Assembly: GCA_964614855.1 (NCBI GenBank)
Contig: CAZTMX010000054.1
Span: 1 to 15,744, forward strand
Direction: 5' to 3'
DNA: 15,744 nt
Origin: CAWJHE01 sp964614855
GTDB lineage: Bacteria > Chloroflexota > Anaerolineae > Anaerolineales > UBA4823
This document shows, piece by piece, positions 1 through 7,615 of this stretch. The position numbers were made by a program, and so were the translations under genes. Below the pieces are notes generated by a model that saw only the letters and a list, made by a program, of their open reading frames with translations, ran no database searches and was not told the origin of the DNA. Position 1 is the stretch's first letter; the number at the start of each line of letters is the position of its first letter.

Positions 1-563
1 TGATGACTGCCGGGCATCCATTCCGCCGGCGCTGGGATGAGTGCGCCGTCCTTCCCCGGCATTAATGGCTCAACTGCTTCGCCGCGCAGCACCGCTGCTG
101 CTCGCAGCACAGCCTGCACCGGCTTGACATATCCCGTACAGCGACACAGTACACCCGAAAGCGCCTGGCGCACTTCCTCTTCAGTGGGGTCCGGGTTGCG
201 CGCTAGCAACTCGCTGGCAGCCAGCACTTGCGCCGGCGTACAGTAACCGCATTGGATGGCGCCGCTTTCCACAAAAGCCTGCTGGATGGGATGCAGCCCA
301 CGGCTTTCCTTCCAGCCCTGTTCCGGATGTTCTCCCATAGCTTCGATGGTCTGGATTTTATGACCTTCCACCTGGGGAACCAACAATAGACAGGAGTTCA
401 CCGGTTTGCCATCCAGCAGTACCGCACAGGCGCCACATTCCCCGCTTTCACACCCGTGTTTAACGCCAAAATAGCCATTCTGCCGCAGCGCAGCCAGCAA
501 GGTATCCCCGGGTTGCGCCGATATTTCAATCTCTTGACCATTGATGTTCAGATGATATGTCAT
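1..563 (-). CDS. [2Fe-2S] subunit or domain of a molybdenum hydroxylase (CoxS/XdhC-like), partial at left edge
   Basis: The frame opens at an ATG (561-563) and stays open to base 1, giving 187 residues with no stop, so the 3' end lies outside the window. The first cluster site is C38, C43, C46 and C58 (CESGECGAC, then a later Cys), a plant-type ferredoxin fold. The second is C105-x2-C108 and C140-x-C142 (CGYC and CRCTGY), the helical [2Fe-2S]-binding domain. Together they are diagnostic of the electron-transfer subunit of xanthine dehydrogenase/CO dehydrogenase/aldehyde oxidoreductase enzymes, which carries electrons from the molybdopterin site to FAD. AAGGA lies 6 nt before the start, and the M16 peptidase gene ends 20 nt upstream. 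About 40 residues follow the last Cys pair with the frame still open, longer than most separate CoxS proteins (about 160 aa), so this may be the N-terminus of a fusion with the molybdopterin-binding subunit. The family call is firm; the substrate is unknown. Confidence 0.93.
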   Translation of the reverse strand, partial: MTYHLNINGQEIEISAQPGDTLLAALRQNGYFGVKHGCESGECGACAVLLDGKPVNSCLLLVPQVEGHKIQTIEAMGEHPEQGWKESRGLHPIQQAFVESGAIQCGYCTPAQVLAASELLARNPDPTEEEVRQALSGVLCRCTGYVKPVQAVLRAAAVLRGEAVEPLMPGKDGALIPAPAEWMPGSH

Positions 564-583
564 AGGGTATCCTTACATCTACT

Positions 584-3526
584 TCACAATACTTTGCGGA
601 TTTGTAACCAGCCCGGACGGGCGGTGTTTGCAGCCTGGATGGCTTCCTGGCTGCCCAGGATAACCACTGCCCCGTTGTCGTTTACCTGTTGTAATATCTC
701 ACCCAGGCTTGAAAAATCTGACAGGCTGGTATGCAGCACCTGGTCACGCCAGAGCTGGCGCGCAGCCTCAGTATCACCTACCAGGTATCGTACCATCGAG
801 GTCAAGCCTTTGGCATCCGGCAATTGGTAAGCGTCCAGGTCGCCGATTGCGCCGACGATGCTGCGATCAATTTCCTCCTGGCTCAACCTGCCGCTATCCA
901 GCTGGCGCAAAAAACCAGCCGTCTGGTCATATACATCCAGGGTGGACAGCAGGTTGGGGTCTCGATAAGAAAGAAATGTCAATATCCCAGAGCGCTGGTT
1001 GAAAAGGCTAAAACCGCCGTAAGCGCCTCCCTGGACGCGCACTTTCTCCCACAACCAGGTGGTGCGCAAATAGTTCATAATGACATCTATAGAGCCGTGG
1101 CGGCGGTAACCCAGCTTGTACAAATCAGCGCCTTTGCCCACGTAATTCACCTGGGCAGGGATCACCAACCCTTCATTAACATCACGCGGCTCTGGCTGCC
1201 AGCCTTGCACCTGGGATACGCCAACTGGGAGGCTGGTGATGAAATCTTCCAACATGGGCTGGAAAGACTTCCAATTCTCCGCATCCAGGGTGACGTTGCT
1301 CAGGCTGTTCTGGCTCATCACCAGGCTTTCACGAACACGTTCCAGGGTTTCAAAAACGGACTGCCAGTCATGATCGATTTTTTCCAGCAGGCTGCGCAAG
1401 AAGAACAGGTAATCCACACCACCCATTTTTTCTGTTGCCCAATCTGCCTCATTAAAGAGCCCACGCAAGCGCGAGTTGACCACGCGGTGACCTGCCGGTA
1501 CCAGGCTCGCTTCTTGAGCTGCCTTTTCTTCCAGCACCATCTGGCGAAACCTTTCCGGGTTATCCAGGCGCACAGTGGAAAGCACATCTTCAAGGATCGC
1601 CAGCAGCTCACCTGCTTGCGCCATGGTTGTTTTCCCACGGATTACCAGCCAGGCGGATGACTGTTGGTTTTCGAAGCGGGGTAAAACCATGGGGTTTGAG
1701 CTAATTCCCCCGGTCGAACGCCCAATACGCTGAGAAAGCTGTACGAAATCTTCTGTCTGCGTTCCCATCTCAACCAGCGAGCGCCCAAACAAAGGGATAT
1801 AGGGAAGCAGCTCTTGCGGCAGCACATGTAAATCGAAAGCCAGGTCCAGGTAAAGGATGCCATTGGTAAAAAGATCGTGATACAGGATTCCACCGGCACC
1901 GCCGTCCAACACTTCTATTGGGATGGTCTTGTTCGCCGTTTCCAGGTCTTCCGGCTTCAGGCTGGGGATGGTCGCCAGGGCTTCGGGGGGATCAGGTGTC
2001 TCCTGGTGCAGATTCAAGGCTTTTGTGTTTTCCAGTACCGCCTGCAATTCGAAGCTGCTCATTGCAGCCCGGACCTTTGCTAGCTTTTCTTGCTCAGCTT
2101 CGTCCATTATTTGGTTATAGCCGGGTTGCGGCTGCAAGATCACCACCGAATGGTGCTTATTTGAAAGCAAATCCACCTGGATCATGTTCTCAAAGAATGG
2201 TTCCCCTGCCGCCAGGCGCTGTTTTATCTGCGACAGCCCTGCTTCAAAAGCCAACGGAGCAAAGGGGTCCTTGTCATACAACCAGGTAATGAGGGCTCTC
2301 AACATCAGTGCAAGACCGCGCGGAAATGCGCCGGTGTTGTTCTCCCGCAGGTTGAATTCAACCGTGTTCAGTGAAGCTGCGATGGTTTCCCTATCGATGC
2401 CTTCCTGAGCCAGGTTTTCCAGCGTCTGCCGCACCAGGTTTTCCAAACGCTCGCCGTCAACCAATTGGTGATCTGCACCCACTCGCATGCCTTTTAACCC
2501 GGTGGAGAAATACGGTTGGCGCAGCTCGCTATCCAGCCCCACCCCTGCCGGGTCTTCGCCAAGACCCGAATCGATCAGGGCTTTGCGCAAAGGAGAAGCC
2601 GGGGTACCGATCAAAATATGCACCAGGATGTGCCATGCCAGCTTGTTCAATTCATCATCCGAACCTGGCAGCATCCAGTTCATCACCAGCATTCCTTTGG
2701 CAGCCTGCGGGTCATCGCCGGGGTCAAAGGGGATTACCAGACGCTTGCTTTCATGAAAAACAGGCTGTAAAGGCACCTGGCTGTCAACCGAGATGGCAGA
2801 ATACTCGTTCAGGTACCCCTGCATCCGCCGTAATCTTTCATCTGGATCATCATCACCGTAGAAGAAGATGCGCGCATTGCTGGGGTGGTAGTACTTTTCG
2901 TGAAAGGATTTGAACTGGCTGTATGTCAGGTTTGGGATCACTGCCGGGTCGCCGCCCGAATCCAGGCCGTAAGGGGTATCCGGGAAAAGCGACTGGCTGG
3001 CGTAACGTGCCAGCAAATTATTCGGATCTGAATACGCGCCCTTCATTTCGTTAAAAACCACGCCTTTGTACACCAGGGAATCATTGATGTTCTCAAGTTC
3101 GTAATGCCATCCCTCCTGCTCCAGCACACGCGGCGGGATCAATGGATGGAACACGGCATCCACATAGACATCGATCAGGTTATAGAAATCTTGCAGGTTC
3201 TGGCTGGCGACCGGATAACAGGTTTTATCCGGGTAGGTAAAGGCGTTGAGAAAGGTCTGCAGCGAGCCCTTGAGCAGTTCGACAAAAGGCTCTTTCAGCG
3301 GATACTTCTCCGAACCGCACAATACCGAATGTTCCATGATATGCGGGAGACCGCTTGAGTCAGGCGGCGGTGTGCGGAAGGTAATGCCAAAAACTTTGTT
3401 TTCATCGTCGTTCTCCAGCGAGAGCAGTTCTGCCCCCGTGGTAATGTGTTTGAAAAGGCGCGCCCGGGTGTTGATCTCCGGGATATCCTGTTCTTGTACC
3501 AGTTGAAATCCGTGTGTAATTTGCAT
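584..3526 (-). CDS. M16C zinc metallopeptidase, PreP/insulinase-like
   Basis: A 980-residue protein with the inverted zinc motif H62-x2-E65-H66 (HIMEH) in the N-terminal catalytic domain. E160 in NEMKG is in the right place, about 95 residues downstream, to be the third zinc ligand. Near the C-terminus RVQGGAYGG matches the conserved Arg/Tyr segment that binds substrate in M16 enzymes. The length and single-chain two-half layout fit M16C (presequence protease/falcilysin type), which degrades short unstructured peptides inside a closed chamber. No signal peptide is evident, so it is probably cytoplasmic. The frame extends 15 codons further to an ATG at 3571, but that start overlaps the upstream FAD-subunit gene. 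The ATG at 3526 has AAGGG 8 nt upstream and begins MQITHGF, as expected for the family, so I chose it. It lies between the FAD and [2Fe-2S] genes of a molybdenum hydroxylase with gaps of 31 and 20 nt, an unexpected place for a peptidase. The peptide substrate is unknown. Confidence 0.95.
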   Translation of the reverse strand: MQITHGFQLVQEQDIPEINTRARLFKHITTGAELLSLENDDENKVFGITFRTPPPDSSGLPHIMEHSVLCGSEKYPLKEPFVELLKGSLQTFLNAFTYPDKTCYPVASQNLQDFYNLIDVYVDAVFHPLIPPRVLEQEGWHYELENINDSLVYKGVVFNEMKGAYSDPNNLLARYASQSLFPDTPYGLDSGGDPAVIPNLTYSQFKSFHEKYYHPSNARIFFYGDDDPDERLRRMQGYLNEYSAISVDSQVPLQPVFHESKRLVIPFDPGDDPQAAKGMLVMNWMLPGSDDELNKLAWHILVHILIGTPASPLRKALIDSGLGEDPAGVGLDSELRQPYFSTGLKGMRVGADHQLVDGERLENLVRQTLENLAQEGIDRETIAASLNTVEFNLRENNTGAFPRGLALMLRALITWLYDKDPFAPLAFEAGLSQIKQRLAAGEPFFENMIQVDLLSNKHHSVVILQPQPGYNQIMDEAEQEKLAKVRAAMSSFELQAVLENTKALNLHQETPDPPEALATIPSLKPEDLETANKTIPIEVLDGGAGGILYHDLFTNGILYLDLAFDLHVLPQELLPYIPLFGRSLVEMGTQTEDFVQLSQRIGRSTGGISSNPMVLPRFENQQSSAWLVIRGKTTMAQAGELLAILEDVLSTVRLDNPERFRQMVLEEKAAQEASLVPAGHRVVNSRLRGLFNEADWATEKMGGVDYLFFLRSLLEKIDHDWQSVFETLERVRESLVMSQNSLSNVTLDAENWKSFQPMLEDFITSLPVGVSQVQGWQPEPRDVNEGLVIPAQVNYVGKGADLYKLGYRRHGSIDVIMNYLRTTWLWEKVRVQGGAYGGFSLFNQRSGILTFLSYRDPNLLSTLDVYDQTAGFLRQLDSGRLSQEEIDRSIVGAIGDLDAYQLPDAKGLTSMVRYLVGDTEAARQLWRDQVLHTSLSDFSSLGEILQQVNDNGAVVILGSQEAIQAANTARPGWLQIRKVL

Positions 3527-3557
3527 TGCTTTTACCCTTAAACGATCTGGCTCATCT

Positions 3558-4334
3558 CTATTGTTTCTCACTGACCCGGCGTACGCAGCGACCAGCTAAA
3601 ATTCCAGCCACGTCTTCACGATATTCTGCCGACGCCCACACATCGCCCGCCTGTGAGTATGCACTGCGCGCCGCAATCTCCACACCCAGTTCTTCCGTTC
3701 CATCGAACACAAGCACTGGCGCAGCGCCGTATCCGCCCAGGGTCACCCGGGTTCGCCCAGAAGACCAGCGTGCGGCTGCCGCGCACACGATAGGCCTATC
3801 AGCCGGTGAGCGCGCCACGCTTTCATAAGCCAGTTGGACATTGCTGGGAATGGTGATTTTGCTGATCAAGCATTTGCGCAGCCTTTCAGTACGCAATGGC
3901 AGTAAGTCCCCTAAACCAAGAAGCTCTTCACCGGGCAGTACGGTCAGCACTGCATCCAGCGCCAACATCACCGTTGCCAATGGAGAGCGACCACTGGCAG
4001 CTACCAGGGTGCCAGCCAGGGTGGCTGCCTGACGCAGGTTATAGCTGGCTTCACGTTCAATCGCCTTAAGAAAATCGCCTTCCAGGCTGAATTTGCCTGC
4101 CTTAACATGCTCCAGCAAAGCCTGCAGGGTCAGGGTCGCACCAAGGTCCAGGAAATTACCTCGCACCTGGTATGCATCCAGGGCTAAATCCTGCAGATCC
4201 ACCACGGCTGCCTTGTGCGTTGCAGCCTGGTTGACCAGGATTCCCCCTGCCAGGGGGATAGTGTGCGGCTCATCGCGAGCCAGCAAATCCAGGGCGTCCT
4301 GGATGGATTGAGGGCGGTGATATTCAAGGGTCAT
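3558..4334 (-). CDS. FAD-binding subunit of a molybdenum hydroxylase (CoxM/XdhB-like)
   Basis: A 258-residue protein that begins MTLEYHRPQSIQDAL, the usual opening of the FAD-binding domain of molybdopterin dehydrogenases, where the flavin passes electrons from the [2Fe-2S] clusters to the acceptor. The first FAD loop is present but altered (LAGGILVNQ, residues 28-36; commonly AGGTDLL). The second (NLRQAATLAGTL, 98-109) corresponds to the common IRNxATxGGNL, with Asn replaced by Thr at 108. The C-terminal domain is short, so the protein is somewhat smaller than the usual 280-300 residues. The start has no clear Shine-Dalgarno (AAAGGC is 12 or more nt away), so translation may be coupled to the thioesterase gene, which ends 23 nt upstream. 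The [2Fe-2S] partner lies two genes downstream, past the M16 peptidase. The molybdopterin subunit is not visible in the window. The family assignment is good; flavin binding is likely but the loops are divergent. Confidence 0.87.
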   Translation of the reverse strand: MTLEYHRPQSIQDALDLLARDEPHTIPLAGGILVNQAATHKAAVVDLQDLALDAYQVRGNFLDLGATLTLQALLEHVKAGKFSLEGDFLKAIEREASYNLRQAATLAGTLVAASGRSPLATVMLALDAVLTVLPGEELLGLGDLLPLRTERLRKCLISKITIPSNVQLAYESVARSPADRPIVCAAAARWSSGRTRVTLGGYGAAPVLVFDGTEELGVEIAARSAYSQAGDVWASAEYREDVAGILAGRCVRRVSEKQ

Positions 4335-4357
4335 AGGTTATATTTTGCCTTTGCCTT

Positions 4358-4837
4358 TCATTGTTCTTCCGGGTAGATCTTCCAACCCAGTTCCTCAACA
4401 TTTGCTTCATCCAACACATCTTGCGGAATATCCACCAGCAGGGCTTCGGCTTCTGCCAACAAGTTGCTCTCTTCGTCGTAAACAGCGCTGGTTGCCACGG
4501 CCGTGCGGCGTTTGCTGGTTCCCGCTTTTCCAACCAGGCGAATGGGTTTTCCTACTGGCACATTCTTGCGGTAACGCACTTCCAGGCGTGCAGTGTACAT
4601 AAACCGGGCATTATCCCCCATCATATGCGATCGACCCGCCGCCTCATCCAACATGGCAGCCACGATCCCACCGTGAACAACGCCCGGGTATCCCTCGAAC
4701 TGCTCAGGCAGTGTCACCTCAGCGCTTACTTCGCCCAGGCCGGTATTATAGAAACGCAAATGCAAACCAAAGGGATTGGATAGACCGCAAACAAAACAAT
4801 GCCGGGAATTGGGTTGTGGCGTTTTCACAATGTACAT
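4358..4837 (-). CDS. PaaI-like hotdog-fold thioesterase
   Basis: A small hotdog-fold protein (159 aa from the ATG). VVHGGIVAAMLDEA (residues 53-66) is the signature loop and helix of PaaI/YbgC-type acyl-CoA thioesterases, with HGG at 55-57 and an acidic pair at 64-65 in the catalytic-helix position. The N-terminus carries a CFVCG motif (C14, C17) seen in a subgroup of these proteins. It would hydrolyse a CoA thioester in the cytoplasm; the acyl group cannot be told from sequence. The start is uncertain. AGGAGG directly abuts the ATG at 4837 with no spacer, whereas a GTG at codon 4 (4828) sits 9 nt from the same Shine-Dalgarno, so the true protein may be 156 aa. It is the first gene of the leftward operon with the FAD subunit, peptidase and [2Fe-2S] subunit. 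Its 5' side faces glmS across a divergent 201-nt spacer. Confidence 0.88.
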   Translation of the reverse strand: MYIVKTPQPNSRHCFVCGLSNPFGLHLRFYNTGLGEVSAEVTLPEQFEGYPGVVHGGIVAAMLDEAAGRSHMMGDNARFMYTARLEVRYRKNVPVGKPIRLVGKAGTSKRRTAVATSAVYDEESNLLAEAEALLVDIPQDVLDEANVEELGWKIYPEEQ

Positions 4838-4894
4838 CCTCCTGTTTATTGCCTCACAGCACCTGGGCGGCGTTTTTCTGCTTATGAATATTCT

Positions 4895-4900
4895 ATTATA
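4895..4900 (-). promoter_or_regulatory. Candidate -10 box for the thioesterase/molybdenum-hydroxylase operon
   Basis: A perfect TATAAT on the minus strand, 57 nt before the thioesterase ATG, in the AT-richer part of the divergent spacer. No good -35 hexamer lies 16-18 nt upstream, and there is no TGn extension, so the assignment rests on the -10 match and position only. Confidence 0.4.
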
Positions 4901-4976
4901 CTATCCTGTGCTTACCTGCACTCAGAATCCATCTCAGATCGATTTGTAGGCCAATCAGCCCTTCTTTTTCATAGGG

Positions 4977-4982
4977 TATAAT
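4977..4982 (+). promoter_or_regulatory. Candidate -10 box for glmS
   Basis: A perfect TATAAT on the plus strand, 56 nt before the glmS ATG, which would leave a leader of about 50 nt. The -35 region is weak. It forms a divergent pair with the minus-strand TATAAT at 4895-4900, about 80 bp away. The leader is too short for a glmS ribozyme. Confidence 0.45.
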
Positions 4983-5026
4983 GGTTATTTGTCCCGAGAC
5001 GCCACGAGGTGACGGGTAACTGAAAT

Positions 5027-5031
5027 GGAGG
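5027..5031 (+). promoter_or_regulatory. glmS ribosome binding site
   Basis: GGAGG with a 7-nt spacer before the ATG at 5039. It fixes the glmS start so that the nucleophile cysteine is codon 2. Confidence 0.85.
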
Positions 5032-5038
5032 AAACTCT

Positions 5039-6883
5039 ATGTGTGGAATCGTCGGTTATATCGGTCCGCGCAATGCGACGCCCATTGTACTCCACGGTTT
5101 AAAGCGCCTGGAATATCGCGGCTATGACTCTGCTGGTCTGGCAGTGCTCCAGAACGGCCAGATCGAAATCCGGCGCGACGCCGGAAAGCTCTCGCGCCTG
5201 GAAACCCTGGTCCAGGAAGCGCCTGTCCAGGGCTCACCCGGCATCGGGCACACCCGCTGGGCCACACACGGCGAACCCAGCGCACGGAATGCACACCCGC
5301 ACCTGAGCATGGGCGGCGATGTGGTGCTGGTGCACAACGGCATCGTCGAGAACTTCCTCGAGCTGCGCGAAGAGCTGAGCGCCGAAGGCGTGGTCTTTAG
5401 CTCAGATACCGACACCGAAGTCATCGTACACCTGATTGAACGCTACCTGTCCTCCAAGACGGACCTGGCTGAAGCCTGCCGCAAGTCCTTGCAGCACCTG
5501 CGCGGTGCGCACGGCATCGTGGTGCTCTCCTCACGCGAACCAGATAAAATTATCGCCGCCCGCATCGGCAACGCCGGCGGTGTGGTGATCGGCGTGGGCG
5601 AAGGGGAAATGTTTATCGCCTCCGATCTACCCGCCATTCTGGAACACACCCGCCAGGTGGCCTTTCTCGAATCCCAGCAACTGGCAGTGGTCACGCGGAA
5701 CGGTTTTCAGGTGAAGACCCTGGATGGCAAGCCAGCGCAGCCCGGCATCCAGCATGTCTCATGGGATCCGGTATCCGCCGAAAAGGGTGCATACCGCCAC
5801 TTTATGGCCAAGGAAATCCACGAACAGGTGCGCTCACTGACAGATACCATCGCCGGTAGGGTGGATCTCAAAAACGGACAGGGCATCCGCCTGCCCGAGT
5901 TGCACCTGACGGCTGAACAGGCAAAGCGCATCAAAAAGATATTCATTACCGCCTGCGGTACCGCAGCCCACGCCGGCGAAGTAGGCAAAATCCTGATTGA
6001 GCACATTGCCCGCATCCCGGTTGAAGTGGATATTGCCTCGGAGTTCCGCTACCGCGACCCGATCGTGGATAAAGATACCGTCGTACTGGCCATCAGCCAG
6101 TCCGGCGAGACCGCCGACACCCTGGCTGCCATGGAAGAAGGGCGCAAGAAGGGCGCCATCTTATGGTCAATCGTCAATGCCATCGGCTCACAAGCCATGC
6201 GCATCGCCGATGGCTATATCTCCATGCAGAGCGGGCCGGAGATTGGCGTGGCTTCCACCAAAGCTTATACTGCCCCGCTGGTGGATCTGTATATGCTGGC
6301 CATCTTGCTGGGCGATCTGCGCGGCACGTTGGATAAGACAGCACGCCGCAAGCTGGTGGACGACCTGCGTCTGGTGCCCGATCTGGCCGGGCGCTGCCTG
6401 GACCGCGAAGCCGAAGTGGAAGTAGTGGCGCACACCCTGCTCAAGACCGATCACTGCCTGTACCTGGGGCGCGGCATCAACATGCCCACAGCCTATGAAG
6501 GCGCTCTCAAGCTTAAGGAGATTTCCTACATCCACGCCGAAGGCTATCCCGCCGGTGAGATGAAACACGGCCCGATTGCCCTGATCGACCGCAATATGCC
6601 GGTGATTGTCATCGCACCGCGCGACCCCTGGTACGAAAAGATGTTCAGCCAGATCAAACAGGCCAAGGCGCGCGGCGGTGTGGTTATCGCCCTGGCGACC
6701 GACGGCGACGACCTGATTCCTCAAGAAGCCGACCATGTGCTCTGGGTGCCCGAGACCCCCTGGATGCTCAGCCCGGTGACCACCGTCATCCCGCTGCAAC
6801 TGCTGGCCTATCACATCGCCGCCCTACGCGGCCTGGATGTAGATCAGCCGCGCAACCTGGCTAAGAGTGTGACGGTGGAGTGA
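5039..6883 (+). CDS. glmS: Glutamine--fructose-6-phosphate aminotransferase (isomerizing)
   Basis: A complete 614-residue GlmS. It makes glucosamine-6-phosphate from fructose-6-phosphate and glutamine, the first committed step to UDP-GlcNAc for peptidoglycan and other glycans. The N-terminal glutaminase domain starts MCGIVGYIG; Cys2 becomes the N-terminal nucleophile after Met removal, and GYDSAGLAV, HTRWATHG and NGIVENF follow. Two SIS sugar-isomerase domains come next, with ACGTAAHAGEV, SQSGETADT and ASTKAYTAPL in the first and LKLKEISYIHAEGYPAGE plus KHGPIAL in the second. The C-terminus DVDQPRNLAKSVTVE is the canonical end that carries the active-site Lys. A good GGAGG site precedes the start. 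It is the only plus-strand gene here, divergent from the thioesterase operon and convergent with the M23 peptidase gene. Its stop codon lies within a perfect palindrome shared with that gene. Nothing suggests it is damaged. Confidence 0.98.
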   Translation: MCGIVGYIGPRNATPIVLHGLKRLEYRGYDSAGLAVLQNGQIEIRRDAGKLSRLETLVQEAPVQGSPGIGHTRWATHGEPSARNAHPHLSMGGDVVLVHNGIVENFLELREELSAEGVVFSSDTDTEVIVHLIERYLSSKTDLAEACRKSLQHLRGAHGIVVLSSREPDKIIAARIGNAGGVVIGVGEGEMFIASDLPAILEHTRQVAFLESQQLAVVTRNGFQVKTLDGKPAQPGIQHVSWDPVSAEKGAYRHFMAKEIHEQVRSLTDTIAGRVDLKNGQGIRLPELHLTAEQAKRIKKIFITACGTAAHAGEVGKILIEHIARIPVEVDIASEFRYRDPIVDKDTVVLAISQSGETADTLAAMEEGRKKGAILWSIVNAIGSQAMRIADGYISMQSGPEIGVASTKAYTAPLVDLYMLAILLGDLRGTLDKTARRKLVDDLRLVPDLAGRCLDREAEVEVVAHTLLKTDHCLYLGRGINMPTAYEGALKLKEISYIHAEGYPAGEMKHGPIALIDRNMPVIVIAPRDPWYEKMFSQIKQAKARGGVVIALATDGDDLIPQEADHVLWVPETPWMLSPVTTVIPLQLLAYHIAALRGLDVDQPRNLAKSVTVE

Positions 6884-6896
6884 AGCGCTTCACTCC
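6877..6896. terminator. Perfect 20-bp palindrome over both convergent stop codons; possible bidirectional terminator
   Basis: GGAGTGAAGC followed by its exact reverse complement. The TGA of glmS (6881-6883) and the TGA of the M23 gene (minus strand, 6890-6892) sit at mirror-image positions inside it. RNA from either strand could form a hairpin of about 8 bp with a GCGC loop. There is no U-tract directly after it on either strand, so classical intrinsic termination is not assured. It could also be a transcript-end stabiliser or simply block convergent read-through. Confidence 0.55.
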
Positions 6897-7579
6897 CCCA
6901 TCACCTCTAAAGGATCCACATTCATGCCCAGGTCTTTATCAAACACATTCAAATGGGTGTGGTAGCCGCAATCGCGGCCGCCGCAATACTGTCCATAGGC
7001 ATCGTAGGTGTTGCCCTGGTTGCTCTCCGTGCCGATCGGGTCGCCAATTTGCACACGGTCGCCGATACTGACGGTGTACAGACCGTGGAGCAGGGTTACC
7101 TTGTACTGGGCATTTTCAAGCACCAAGGTGGTGTTGTTCCACTCATCCACATAAAAAGCCGTCACTTCTCCGGTGATCGGCGAAAGGATTGTCTCCCCAT
7201 TGCCGGCTGAAATATCCACCGCAGCATGCCCGTAAGAAAACCCGTGCAGCCCCTGGGTGACGGTATAGCTTTCGTACGGAGGAAATAACGCCCGGGGATC
7301 GTCAGGAGAAAGTCCAGCCGCAGTATTTTCTATGCCGCCATTATCCAACAGCTGTTTATCAAGATAAGTGTTCCCCCCACCGGCCTGTGGATCATTACCT
7401 AAACCCAGATCTGCTGTCTGGATCTGTGCGGAGAGATCCACAACCAGAGGCGTGGCAGTTGCATCAGCCGCGGCCTGCGCGGTTTGGAGCGCGCCGCGGT
7501 CCTGCAGTACATTGAGTACCATAAAAGCGATCAGACCCAACGCTACAACTGTCAATCCATCAATCCGCCTGGGGAACAT
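6890..7579 (-). CDS. M23 (LytM/lysostaphin-type) peptidoglycan metallopeptidase, membrane-anchored
   Basis: A 229-residue protein. Residues 9-25 form one hydrophobic segment after MFPRRID, reading as a signal anchor or signal peptide, so the catalytic part faces outside the membrane. A low-complexity linker rich in Ala, Gly, Asp and Asn (about 30-98) leads to the M23 domain. All catalytic elements are visible: H118-x3-D122, H165 (LLHG) and H207-x-H209 (HTHL). H118, D122 and H209 would bind zinc, with H165 and H207 catalytic. C199 and C204 just before the HTH motif could form a disulfide. The enzyme probably cuts peptidoglycan cross-links during growth or division. AGGAGG lies 5 nt before the ATG. 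The gene has its own promoter and a palindromic operator candidate directly upstream. It ends 6 nt from the convergent end of glmS, which supplies peptidoglycan precursors; co-function is only suggestive because the two are not co-transcribed. Confidence 0.93.
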   Translation of the reverse strand: MFPRRIDGLTVVALGLIAFMVLNVLQDRGALQTAQAAADATATPLVVDLSAQIQTADLGLGNDPQAGGGNTYLDKQLLDNGGIENTAAGLSPDDPRALFPPYESYTVTQGLHGFSYGHAAVDISAGNGETILSPITGEVTAFYVDEWNNTTLVLENAQYKVTLLHGLYTVSIGDRVQIGDPIGTESNQGNTYDAYGQYCGGRDCGYHTHLNVFDKDLGMNVDPLEVMGE

Positions 7580-7597
7580 AGGTGCCTCCTCTCAATA

Positions 7598-7615
7598 ATA
7601 GAACAATTGTTCTAT
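7598..7615. promoter_or_regulatory. Perfect 18-bp palindromic operator candidate at the M23 transcription start
   Basis: ATAGAACAATTGTTCTAT reads identically on both strands. It directly abuts the -10 box of the M23 promoter (7616-7621), so it spans the expected transcription start; a bound protein there would block initiation. The GAAC-N4-GTTC core is the same as in Gram-positive LexA (SOS) boxes. Whether LexA of this lineage uses that core is not known from the sequence; other dimeric repressors are possible. Confidence 0.6.

Noticed and set aside
731..1660. Plus-strand open frame of 309 codons
   Set aside because: It lies wholly inside the M16C peptidase gene on the other strand; no domain, low-quality composition.
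3527..3571. Upstream ATG adding 15 residues to the M16C peptidase
   Set aside because: It overlaps the FAD-subunit gene, has no ribosome site, and adds a charged tail not expected before the conserved N-terminus; the ATG at 3526 has AAGGG well spaced.
4983..5038. glmS ribozyme/riboswitch in the glmS leader
   Set aside because: The leader after the likely -10 box is only about 50 nt, too short, and no pseudoknot-like arms are seen; only a 4-bp CCCG/CGGG pairing is present.
6188..6814. Minus-strand open frame of 208 codons
   Set aside because: Antisense shadow of the second SIS domain of glmS; no start signal or family resemblance.
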